Of a stretch of DNA of 13,184 nucleotides, positions 1 through 6,712 are shown piece by piece. The notes below the pieces were generated by a model. That model ran no database searches. It was not told where the DNA came from and saw nothing but the letters and a program-made list of their open reading frames with translations. The DNA comes from Anammoximicrobium sp032229885 (GTDB lineage: Bacteria; Planctomycetota; Planctomycetia; Pirellulales; Pirellulaceae). Positions within the stretch are counted from its first letter, which is position 1; each line of letters starts with the position of its first letter. The position numbers and the translations under genes are program-made. Location of the stretch: assembly GCA_032229885.1 (NCBI GenBank), contig JAVYAJ010000361.1, forward strand, positions 1 through 13,184. Reading direction: 5' to 3'.

Positions 1-27
1 CTAACCCAGTCTGGCGCCACTAACCCA
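1..27. repeat. Direct repeat CTAACCCA, two copies 19 bp apart
   Basis: CTAACCCA occurs at 1-8 and again at 20-27. The window edge cuts off anything to the left, so I cannot tell whether this is part of a longer array. No function is assigned. Confidence 0.3.
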
Positions 28-56
28 CAAGTGTACTGTATACACCACTGTACAGG

Positions 57-77
57 ATGCGCGCACCGTGCGCGCAT
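57..77. repeat. Perfect 21-bp palindrome downstream of the first gene
   Basis: The arm ATGCGCGCAC (57-66) is followed by one base and its exact reverse complement (68-77). It lies about 90 bases past the stop codon of the minus-strand gene ending at 168. It has no T-run on either side, so it is not a classical intrinsic terminator. A smaller palindrome, GTGTA/TACAC, lies at 31-45. It could be a transcript-end structure or a protein-binding site; the sequence does not decide. Confidence 0.5.
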
Positions 78-167
78 GATACGAACTAAGACTCTAACCA
101 TTCGACGTGGCCACCTGTGACCGTCCGGCTTCGCACCGGGCACGCGATGCCGCGCGTCGCGCCCCGT

Positions 168-1799
168 TCACTCGAGGCCGTCATCCGGGCGCGACGCCGA
201 CCTGCGCGGCCGTTCCAGCACGACGATCGGCCACGGGCTGGCCGCGGCCAGTCGCTGGGCGTCCGCTTCCGAAGCCACGAACAGCAACGCGTCGTCCGCC
301 GAGATGCCTTCGAGCCTCAGATCGCCCACGTGTCGCCATTCCTGTTCCACGGTCCAGTCGATCTGTCGGCCGCTGTCGGTCGTCGAGACGTGTTTCTGGA
401 AGAAGGGACGTTCGGCCGGCGGTAGGCTGGCCCACAGCGCAGCGTCGCCGTACCGCACCGGGCGCGTCCCGCGCCGCGCGAGCCATTCGCGTCGAATACA
501 GATTCCATAGGGCTCGAAATCCCACCGGCCCAGGTGCGAACGATACGTCCGCAGCCGCTGGAGCTCGTGCAACGGCACGGCGGTCCAGCTAATCACCCGC
601 GTCGACCCGCGGACGAACTGGCTGCTGGCCATCAGACGCTCGGTGCGCACGATTCGCCATAGGGCGGCCAGCGCCGAATGGTCCGCGCCGGCGCGGTCCA
701 AAATCAGATCGTCCAGATACTGGTCCTCATTCTGGCCTGGCCACGGCCCCGCGCGCCGCCGCGTACAGTGCGTCAGGAAGGGCCACGGCATCCGAGTCGG
801 ACAGGCGATGATCGGCGCGAAACGATCTTCGGCCGCCGGCGGATCCGGCCAGACGGGCGATGGTCGAAGATCGGGCTCGCCCGCCGCGTTCATGACCAGC
901 CACCCCACGGCGCCGGCGTCCAACAGTTCTTCGCCCAGCGTGCGTTCGATCAGTTCCGGGCCGAGGGCCAGAAACAGATTGCCTGTCGCTGGCCCGGGCA
1001 GATGTAGACGAGCCTGCAACAGGCGTCGCACGTTTCCGTGCGGCCGCACGTGCAGCGCGAGCAGTCGCTGGCTCAGCGCACAGAGCGCCCGATCCGCCAC
1101 GGGCAGTTCGCGCAGCTCGCTCCGTTCTTGGGGCACGCCGGCTGCACGGATCGGCGGCGACAGCAGCACGCGATCCGGCGTCGTCGGCAAACGCTCGAGG
1201 GACTCGACTACCCGCCGTCCCCACGTTTGCCAGTTGTCATCCCGGCCTTCGCGTCCGACCTCGATGTCCAGCGTCGGCAGGGCAAACAGTTGTCCGCACC
1301 GCCGGACGAATCGCTGGGCCGCCGTGCGACCCGCCGTGATCAACACGTCGCGCCGTGGATCGAGCTGCACGCACGCGGTCCGCAGAACGGCGAACCAGGA
1401 TGTGCGCCGATCCAGGTCCTGGCCCAGCCGGGAACTGACGAACCCGATCCGCCGTTGCGACGGCATTCCGCCGGGCCACCACGCCAGACGACATCCAAAC
1501 CATTCGGCCGTCTGGACCCTATCGAGCCCCGGGACGCCCCATGTCAGCCGCGCGCCGCGCGTCTGTGCGCGGCTCAGCGCCTCGGCCCGAACGGCCAGCG
1601 ATCGCCCCCCTGCGCCGCGGACCCGAGCCGCCGCGGCCCACGCCGCGGTCAGCCCCGGCAGCAGATCGCCTGCGCTGTCGGCCAGTGCGGCCGGCGGTTC
1701 AACCTGACACGCGGGCCACAGTCCGGCTTCGATCAGCGATTCTTGAAAGATAGGATCCAACATGCTCGATCCGAGTGCACGCCGTGTGCGCTGAATCAC
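168..1799 (-). CDS. Uncharacterised protein, Rossmann-like N-terminal half and AbiGi/DUF2971-like C-terminal half
   Basis: This 543-residue protein has no signal peptide or membrane segment, so it is probably cytoplasmic. I do not recognise a named family over the full length. Residues about 117-215 read like an alternating beta/alpha nucleotide-binding fold (IGFVSSRLG, then DVLITAGRTAAQRFVRR), as in SLOG/DprA-type domains. Residues 342-354 hold LTHCTRRRAGPWP. Residues 403-450 follow the pattern VISWTAVPL, then EPYGICIRREWL, then GTRPVRYG, and 485-489 are EQEWR. That order is what I recall from the AbiGi putative antitoxin and DUF2971 group; the assignment is inference. The GTG start at 1799 overlaps the upstream stop (GTGA), implying translational coupling. 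An internal ATG at 1763 is the alternative start and would remove 12 residues. Codon use and GC match the neighbours. The reading frame is certain; the function is not. Confidence 0.8.
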   Translation of the reverse strand: MIQRTRRALGSSMLDPIFQESLIEAGLWPACQVEPPAALADSAGDLLPGLTAAWAAAARVRGAGGRSLAVRAEALSRAQTRGARLTWGVPGLDRVQTAEWFGCRLAWWPGGMPSQRRIGFVSSRLGQDLDRRTSWFAVLRTACVQLDPRRDVLITAGRTAAQRFVRRCGQLFALPTLDIEVGREGRDDNWQTWGRRVVESLERLPTTPDRVLLSPPIRAAGVPQERSELRELPVADRALCALSQRLLALHVRPHGNVRRLLQARLHLPGPATGNLFLALGPELIERTLGEELLDAGAVGWLVMNAAGEPDLRPSPVWPDPPAAEDRFAPIIACPTRMPWPFLTHCTRRRAGPWPGQNEDQYLDDLILDRAGADHSALAALWRIVRTERLMASSQFVRGSTRVISWTAVPLHELQRLRTYRSHLGRWDFEPYGICIRREWLARRGTRPVRYGDAALWASLPPAERPFFQKHVSTTDSGRQIDWTVEQEWRHVGDLRLEGISADDALLFVASEADAQRLAAASPWPIVVLERPRRSASRPDDGLE

Positions 1800-3937
1800 G
1801 GCTCGATCCGTCGCAGCGCCGTGGTCCCCCCTAGATACACGCGCCCGTCGGCAAACGCCAGACGGCCGGCGCTCGGCGGGCGTCCGACGACCGACACGCT
1901 GCCGTCGTCTGGCGCAATACGGATCAGGACGTTTTCGGCGAACGTCCAGATCTGACCATCCGGACCGAGCCGGAAATCCCAGGGTTCCTGTTGGTTCGAG
2001 CCGATCGCCACGGGCAGGGCGAACGGCAAGTCGCGGCGATACGCCAGCGACGGGCCGCGGACATCCACCGCGTACAGGACGCTGGCTCGGTCATCCTGGG
2101 GATTGACGGTCCAACCGACGATGCGGTCGCCCCCGACGGCGACGATCGGACCGGCGCCCTTGGCCAGCGGAACGGGCTCGAAGCTGCCGGTCAGCCGGCC
2201 TTGCGCGCAATCCAGAAACCACAACGCGCCTTGATCGGGCTTGGGTTTTCCCAACACCGGGTCGGCGACACGCCGCGTCGACAGGACGATCGTGCGTCCC
2301 TCGTTCGCGGCGGCCAGATGCGTGACTTGATAGTTGCTCAATGGCTGCCACACCCCAGCCGCTTTGCCCGTCTGCGGGTCGTACCAGGCGACGCCGCCAC
2401 AGGCGCCGTCGCGCATCCAGGCGCCTCCAAAGTAGACGCGACCGTCCGCGCCCGTGGCCGCCGCGAACATCTTATGCGTGCCCGCCAGCTTCTTGTCGCC
2501 CATCCGCAGCAACAGGCGGGGATTTGCCTCGGGACTCTGTTCGTCGATCGCTCGGCCGTCGACGAATGTGCCGGTGGTCCACGCTTGGGCGGGGTCGTAG
2601 ACGTACAGCGCCGAACCCGGATAGCCGCTCAGGTACAGCCGTTGGCCGGAGATCGCCGTCGCGTAATGGCTCAGTTCGATCTTTCCCAGATGTCGGTGCT
2701 GGCCGGTTCGCGGATCGTAGACAAAGTTGCCTTCGTACGATCCGGCCGTCCCGAACAGGCGTCCGTCGGGCAGTTCGATCAGCCGATAGATGCTGTGCGC
2801 GTACAGGGGTGTCTGAAAGCGGAAACGCCGCCAGCCTTGCTGTTCGGGCGTCGAATCACGGCCGCCCGCGGCGTCCCCTCCGGCCGTCGGATCGCCGGTT
2901 GCGCTAGCCGCCGCCGCGGCCTTGGCCTCGGGTGTGCGCGTCCAGATCTCTGCCCAACCGTCTACGTCGGGCGCCGCCAACGCGGTGTTGACCTCGAGCG
3001 GCGGCGGAGCGGCGGCCGACGACCGGCCGGCGGGCGACTCGGCCGACGGCCAGGGCGGCGACTCGTCCCGCCGCGCGATCGGAATCGCCCGGCCCTCGTA
3101 CAGCCAGTAATCGACGCGCTGGCCATCGGTGTTGACGATGCCCGACGCGCTGCCGACGCAACCGCCCGGGCGTTGGCCGACGCTGACAGCGCCACCCACC
3201 GTTTCTGTCTCGACCAGCGTGCGCGATTGGCCCATCTGGCGGTCATAAGCCACCAGATACCACGGGATCTTGCCGCTGGCGATGTAGATGAATCGGTCAT
3301 CCGCTCCGCCCGAGTAGCCCCAACATGCGTTCGGTTCATGGCTGGGGCCGATCGGACCATAGGCGACGGCTTGCCGCGTGTCGGGGTCGATCTGGACAGC
3401 CGTCGCGGCCCGACCCGGATGCTGGCCGATCGCGTACAGCTTGCCGTCCGTGCCCAGCGCCAGCGGATGCGTCTCGCCCAGAATCTCGTCCGGCATCGCC
3501 ACGGCGTCGAGCGTCAATCCGTTCGTCGCCGGATCGTAGATCACGATCTTCTGCCGCAGGCGCGAGTCGAGCACCGAGATGAACAGCTTGCCGTTCGGTG
3601 CTACGACGGCCGGACAGAGATGAAAATTCCAGCCGCGATCGGTCTGGAATTGGGTGACCTGGCCGCTGCCCGTGTCGATCATCACGATCGTGTTGGGGCC
3701 GCCATACGCGGGAAAATAGATCTGCAGCAGATCCCATGTTCGGCCATCGGGGTTCGGCGCCCGGAGCAACATGCCCGCGCGGACCGACTTGACGGGCTCG
3801 CATAGGTCTTTGGTTCGCAGCCGCGGCGCCGCACGAAGCCGCGCGACCAAATCCGGCGCGTCCGATGCGTTCGCAGGCGGCCACCCGCACAAACCGACCC
3901 AGACGACAGCCACCAGAATCCAGACATTGGCGCGCAT
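1796..3937 (-). CDS. Secreted beta-propeller protein
   Basis: The predicted product is about 713 residues. The chosen ATG at 3937 is preceded by GGAG at good spacing and begins a classical signal peptide (MRANVWILVAVVWVGLCG, probable cleavage after PANA, near residue 24). An in-frame extension up to 4153 adds 72 residues without export features and is not preferred. The mature part is built of repeated blade-like units with motifs such as YDPATNGL, IDPDTRQA, YDPRTGQH, YDPQTGKA and VDVRGP, typical of PQQ/NHL/SMP-30-like propellers. I count about ten such units. A low-complexity Ala/Pro/Gly-rich linker interrupts the middle, around residues 285-370, and may separate two propellers. No catalytic residues are recognisable; binding or scaffolding outside the cytoplasm is the likely role. 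The stop overlaps the start of the next gene by 4 bases, so the two form an operon. Confidence 0.8.
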   Translation of the reverse strand: MRANVWILVAVVWVGLCGWPPANASDAPDLVARLRAAPRLRTKDLCEPVKSVRAGMLLRAPNPDGRTWDLLQIYFPAYGGPNTIVMIDTGSGQVTQFQTDRGWNFHLCPAVVAPNGKLFISVLDSRLRQKIVIYDPATNGLTLDAVAMPDEILGETHPLALGTDGKLYAIGQHPGRAATAVQIDPDTRQAVAYGPIGPSHEPNACWGYSGGADDRFIYIASGKIPWYLVAYDRQMGQSRTLVETETVGGAVSVGQRPGGCVGSASGIVNTDGQRVDYWLYEGRAIPIARRDESPPWPSAESPAGRSSAAAPPPLEVNTALAAPDVDGWAEIWTRTPEAKAAAAASATGDPTAGGDAAGGRDSTPEQQGWRRFRFQTPLYAHSIYRLIELPDGRLFGTAGSYEGNFVYDPRTGQHRHLGKIELSHYATAISGQRLYLSGYPGSALYVYDPAQAWTTGTFVDGRAIDEQSPEANPRLLLRMGDKKLAGTHKMFAAATGADGRVYFGGAWMRDGACGGVAWYDPQTGKAAGVWQPLSNYQVTHLAAANEGRTIVLSTRRVADPVLGKPKPDQGALWFLDCAQGRLTGSFEPVPLAKGAGPIVAVGGDRIVGWTVNPQDDRASVLYAVDVRGPSLAYRRDLPFALPVAIGSNQQEPWDFRLGPDGQIWTFAENVLIRIAPDDGSVSVVGRPPSAGRLAFADGRVYLGGTTALRRIEP

Positions 3938-4266
3938 CGCATCGCTCCGAAAGCTATACGTTGGTATGCCGCCCAGCCCCAGTAGGCGGGCGGCCAGCGG
4001 TCGGGCGCCAGCCTTCCGATGCAGTACGTCGCCGCCGGCTCGCGCCGCGCACGGTTCGCAGCCCGGACTCTTGGCCTGGACGAGACATGAACAGGAAAAC
4101 GGGTCGTGCCCCGCCGACGCCTCGCAGTTGCGATCGGTTCGAACGGCGCGCAATATAAATCACGGACGTCGACATGGCCATCTGTGCTCGCCACACTTTG
4201 GGCGCGCCACCCACCGTGTAGCCGCGAATGGTACACTGTCGGCTCGAGACATCGGAGCGATCAGCA
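3938..4266. other. Divergent intergenic region between propeller and FG-GAP genes
   Basis: This 329-bp stretch separates the minus-strand propeller gene from the plus-strand FG-GAP gene and must hold at least one promoter for each. An A/T-rich patch (TATATT on the minus strand, 4152-4157) stands out in GC-rich surroundings and could be a -10 for the leftward gene, which would give a leader of about 200 nt. No -35 match is clear. The left part is open in the propeller frame, but I treat it as untranslated. No other gene is seen. Confidence 0.45.
4229..4237 (+). promoter_or_regulatory. Candidate extended -10 promoter for the FG-GAP gene
   Basis: TGGTACACT at 4229-4237 fits an extended -10 (TG, one base, TACACT). 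It lies 29 bases before the chosen ATG at 4267. No good -35 is present at the usual distance, which extended -10 promoters tolerate. Weak, position-based evidence only. Confidence 0.3.
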
Positions 4267-5472
4267 ATGCAGACACCAGCGCGGATCTTGGTCATCGGGC
4301 TGTCCGGCTTGCTTTGGACATGCGCGCATGCCGCGGATGTCCCGCTGCCGACTTGGAAACACCTGTCTAGCAGCCGAGGCGAACTGCCGCCGCCCAACGG
4401 CGGTCAACAGCAGACCGCGTGCGTCGTCTTTGACATCGACCAGGACGGCGCGGCGGACATCGTCATCGCCGAACGCACGCAAGCACCGTCCATCGTCTGG
4501 CTGCGGCATACGGCCACCGGCTGGCGCAAGTACGTTATCGACGATACCGCGCAAAGGCCCGAAGCCGGCGGCTGTGCGTGCGATGTCGACGGCGATGGCG
4601 ACCTTGACCTGATCATCGGCGGCGACGCGAGCAGCGACGAGCTGTGGTGGTACGAGAATCCCGCTCCGCGGTTCGATCCGCGGACCCCGTGGAAGCGGCG
4701 AATCATCAAACGCGGCGGCGGTCGGGCGCATCACGACCAAGTGGTCGGCGATTTTCGAGGCACGGGAAAATCGCAGCTCGCGTTCTGGAACCAAGGCGCC
4801 AGAAAGTTGTTCCTGGCCGATATCCCGGCCGATCCGCGCCGGGCGGAAAACTGGCCGTTGATCGAGATTCTGGACACTTCGACGACACGGACGGCGATCA
4901 AGCAAGAGGGCGTGGCGGCGTTTGATGTCGATGGCGACGGACGCGTCGATCTCTTGGCCGGCATCTACTGGTTTCAGTATCAAGGAGGCAATGTCTTTCG
5001 GCCGATCCAGGTGGCCGACCATCCGGGCCGCATCGCCGCCGGACGTTTTCGGCCCGGCAAGACGGCCCAGATCGTCTTGGCGCCGGGCGATGGCGATGGA
5101 CCGCTGTGGTTTGTCGAATGCCAAGGCGATCCGACGGACGCCCAGGCCTGGACACGGCGACGCCTGCTCGAGCGCGATCTGCGGTCCGGGCACACGCTGG
5201 CCGTGGCGGACATCAATGCGGACGGCCATCTGGACATCTTCTGCGCGGAGATGCACACGCCGGGACCGAAGGACCAGTGCGCCGCGTGGATCCTGTACGG
5301 CGATGGCCAAGGCCAGTTCCGAGTCTATCCATTGTCGATCGGAATCGGCAACCACGATTCACGCGTGGCGGATGTCGATGGCGACGGCCGGTTGGACATC
5401 GTGACCAAACCGTACACCTGGGATGCGCCGCGCGTGGACCTATGGCTGAACCAAGGCGTGTCTCGACGGTAA
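4267..5472 (+). CDS. Secreted FG-GAP/VCBS repeat protein
   Basis: The product is 401 residues with an N-terminal signal peptide (MQTPARILVIGLSGLLWTCA, probable cleavage after residue 22, HA/AD). The ATG at 4267 is preferred over an in-frame ATG at 4228 because it starts directly at the signal peptide and is preceded by GGAG. Five calcium-binding-like motifs of the DxDxDG type mark the blades: residues 56-64 (DIDQDGAAD), 106-114 (DVDGDGDLD), 220-228 (DVDGDGRVD), 315-323 (DINADGHLD) and 369-377 (DVDGDGRLD). This pattern is diagnostic of FG-GAP/VCBS propellers, as in integrin alpha chains and many planctomycete exported proteins. There is no enzymatic domain; a ligand-binding or adhesion role outside the cytoplasm is likely, with the substrate unknown. 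It is transcribed away from the other propeller gene and may share its regulation. Confidence 0.87.
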   Translation: MQTPARILVIGLSGLLWTCAHAADVPLPTWKHLSSSRGELPPPNGGQQQTACVVFDIDQDGAADIVIAERTQAPSIVWLRHTATGWRKYVIDDTAQRPEAGGCACDVDGDGDLDLIIGGDASSDELWWYENPAPRFDPRTPWKRRIIKRGGGRAHHDQVVGDFRGTGKSQLAFWNQGARKLFLADIPADPRRAENWPLIEILDTSTTRTAIKQEGVAAFDVDGDGRVDLLAGIYWFQYQGGNVFRPIQVADHPGRIAAGRFRPGKTAQIVLAPGDGDGPLWFVECQGDPTDAQAWTRRRLLERDLRSGHTLAVADINADGHLDIFCAEMHTPGPKDQCAAWILYGDGQGQFRVYPLSIGIGNHDSRVADVDGDGRLDIVTKPYTWDAPRVDLWLNQGVSRR

Positions 5473-5519
5473 ACGCGTCAGCGGTCGCTTGATGTCTGAT
5501 GTCCGCGTGATTGTCTCTG

Positions 5520-5560
5520 GTGCGGCGCGCTGTGCCGCGGCGTATCGCAGCGTGCCGCAC
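5520..5560 (+). terminator. Hairpin after the FG-GAP gene, possible terminator
   Basis: The arms GTGCGGCGCGCTG (5520-5532) and CAGCGTGCCGCAC (5548-5560) pair over 13 positions with a single G-U wobble, closing a 15-base loop. The hairpin begins 47 bases after the stop at 5472. No U-tract follows, so it may pause or protect the transcript rather than terminate it alone. Confidence 0.4.
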
Positions 5561-5593
5561 AGCGTCCCGTCGGTCGTCGCCTCTTGCCCGGTC

Positions 5594-5602
5594 TGCTAGA
5601 AT
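5594..5602 (+). promoter_or_regulatory. Candidate extended -10 promoter for the superoxide dismutase gene
   Basis: TGCTAGAAT at 5594-5602 is a good match to an extended -10, followed by an A-rich patch in an otherwise GC-rich region. No standard -35 is evident. If used, transcription would begin near 5609. The leader would be about 208 nt and would carry the 5644-5663 hairpin and the CACGTG array as RNA. Confidence 0.35.
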
Positions 5603-5643
5603 AACGAAAAAAGGCAGAATGACGCGCGCTCGTGTGCGCCGCT

Positions 5644-5663
5644 AGCGACCGTCCGCGGTCGCT
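5644..5663 (+). repeat. 8-bp GC-rich hairpin with a 4-base loop
   Basis: AGCGACCG (5644-5651) pairs perfectly with CGGTCGCT (5656-5663) around the loop TCCG. It sits just upstream of the 14-bp array. It may be a DNA operator or an RNA leader structure of the superoxide dismutase transcript. Confidence 0.45.
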
Positions 5664-5665
5664 GC

Positions 5666-5721
5666 CCCGTGTCTTTACGCACGTGTTTCTGTACACGTGT
5701 TTTCGCGCACGTGAGGGGCCG
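5666..5721. repeat. Degenerate 14-bp tandem array with three CACGTG palindromes
   Basis: CACGTG occurs at 5680, 5694 and 5708, exactly 14 bases apart, and a fourth degenerate unit (CCCGTG) starts at 5666 in the same register. The middle units share CACGTGTTT, and the earliest has CCCGTGTCTTT. The array ends 95 bases before the superoxide dismutase ATG. Even spacing of a palindromic core suggests an operator array or the remains of a tandem repeat expansion. Confidence 0.55.
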
Positions 5722-5816
5722 CGCGGCGAAAGGCAACCGAGGCGTTTGCGCAAGATCTGCCGAACTGCGTCGGACGATTGAGGCAATGTTGACTAGATTA
5801 AGTGGAGTCGAGCACC

Positions 5817-6527
5817 ATGAAACGTCGTGAATTCCTGGCTGGTTCCTTGGCGGTGGCTTCGGGAGTGGCTTTGTCGAGCAACGCTCTGGCTGCGGCCGCG
5901 GCGCCGGCGCCGTACGAGTTGCCGAAGCTATCCTATGCTTACGATGCCCTAGAGCCGCATATCGATGCGCGGACGATGGAGATTCATTACACGAAGCATC
6001 ATGCGGCCTACGTGGCAGGACTGAATGCGGCCGTCGCCGGCACGGCGTTGGCCGGGAAATGCCCCTGCGAGCTGGTCGCCAATCTGAACGAGATCCCCGA
6101 GTCGATCCGGACTGCGGTGCGCAATTCGGGTGGCGGACACGTGAACCACACCCTGTTTTGGAGCATCATGTCGCCCCGCGGCGGCGGCGAACCCAAGGGC
6201 GATTTGGCCACGGCGATCCGCGCAGACCTGGGCGGGTTCGACGCGTTCGTGGCGGCGCTCAGCGACGCAGCGCTCAAACGCTTTGGCAGCGGTTGGGGCT
6301 GGTTGTGTTACGTGCCCCAGTCGAAGAAGCTCGCCATCTCCAGCACGGCCAACCAGGACAGCCCGTTGACCGAAGGCCACGTCCCGCTGGTGGGGATCGA
6401 CGTCTGGGAGCACGCGTACTACTTGAAGTACCAAAATCGCCGCGCCGATTACATCAAGGCTTTTTTCCAGGTCATCAACTGGGACGCCGTAGCCGAGCGT
6501 CATGCCGAAGCAGTCAAAAAAGGCTAG
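5817..6527 (+). CDS. sodA: Tat-exported superoxide dismutase, Mn type
   Basis: The product is 236 residues and converts superoxide to hydrogen peroxide and oxygen. The ATG at 5817 starts a twin-arginine signal (MKRREFLAGS, then a hydrophobic stretch ending near ALAAAAAP), so the folded, metal-loaded enzyme should be exported. An in-frame ATG five codons upstream is less likely, as GGAG sits correctly for 5817. The mature part aligns well with the Mn/Fe SOD family. Metal ligands are H57 (EIHYTKHH), H111 (HVNHTLFW), D195 and H199 (DVWEHAYY). The outer-sphere Gln is at 180 within STANQDSPL and GGGH precedes the second ligand, which is the Mn-type arrangement rather than the Fe type. The end (YYLKYQNRRADYI) is close to classical SodA. 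A CPC motif at 82-84 in the variable segment is unusual. Cambialistic metal use cannot be excluded. Confidence 0.95.
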   Translation: MKRREFLAGSLAVASGVALSSNALAAAAAPAPYELPKLSYAYDALEPHIDARTMEIHYTKHHAAYVAGLNAAVAGTALAGKCPCELVANLNEIPESIRTAVRNSGGGHVNHTLFWSIMSPRGGGEPKGDLATAIRADLGGFDAFVAALSDAALKRFGSGWGWLCYVPQSKKLAISSTANQDSPLTEGHVPLVGIDVWEHAYYLKYQNRRADYIKAFFQVINWDAVAERHAEAVKKG

Positions 6528-6591
6528 TGCGACGCCCAGGCAAAGTGCCGGCGTAGCGCCGATCATCAGGCCGCGGGGCGACACGGGAATT

Positions 6592-6610
6592 GCGGACGCC
6601 CGCGGTCCGC
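6592..6610 (+). repeat. Small hairpin between the superoxide dismutase and folK genes
   Basis: GCGGAC (6592-6597) pairs with GTCCGC (6605-6610) over a 7-base loop, about 65 bases after the superoxide dismutase stop. It has no U-tract. It is a weak candidate for a transcript-end structure. Confidence 0.25.
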
Positions 6611-6712
6611 GGTTCAGACGGCGGACGACCCGGTAGGCTGAGGGCAAACCGGCGGGTCTTTCATGGTCTTGCCGACAACGAGTCAGGATCCGATGCGCTT
6701 TGACGAGCACGC

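Larger units (their letters stand above)
5473..5816. other. Structured leader region upstream of the superoxide dismutase gene
   Basis: These 344 bases lie between the FG-GAP stop and the superoxide dismutase start. They contain no convincing gene but are unusually structured. In order there is a 13-bp hairpin (5520-5560), an extended -10-like TGCTAGAAT (5594-5602), an 8-bp hairpin (5644-5663) and a 14-bp tandem array (5666-5721). GGAG at 5806-5809 is the ribosome binding site of the downstream gene. Confidence 0.5.

Noticed and set aside
643..1955. Long plus-strand open frames opposite the orphan and propeller genes
   Set aside because: They are Arg/Pro/Ser-rich shadow frames typical of high-GC DNA. 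The minus-strand frames have the signal peptide, motifs and ribosome binding sites.
1991..3805. 604-codon plus-strand frame opposite the propeller gene
   Set aside because: Its composition is Arg/Ala/Asp-rich without domains, and it is fully antisense to a gene with clear blade motifs and a signal peptide.
5666..5721. Eukaryotic-type E-box cluster
   Set aside because: CACGTG is an E-box core in eukaryotes, but the setting is plainly bacterial. The regular spacing is kept as a finding without that interpretation.
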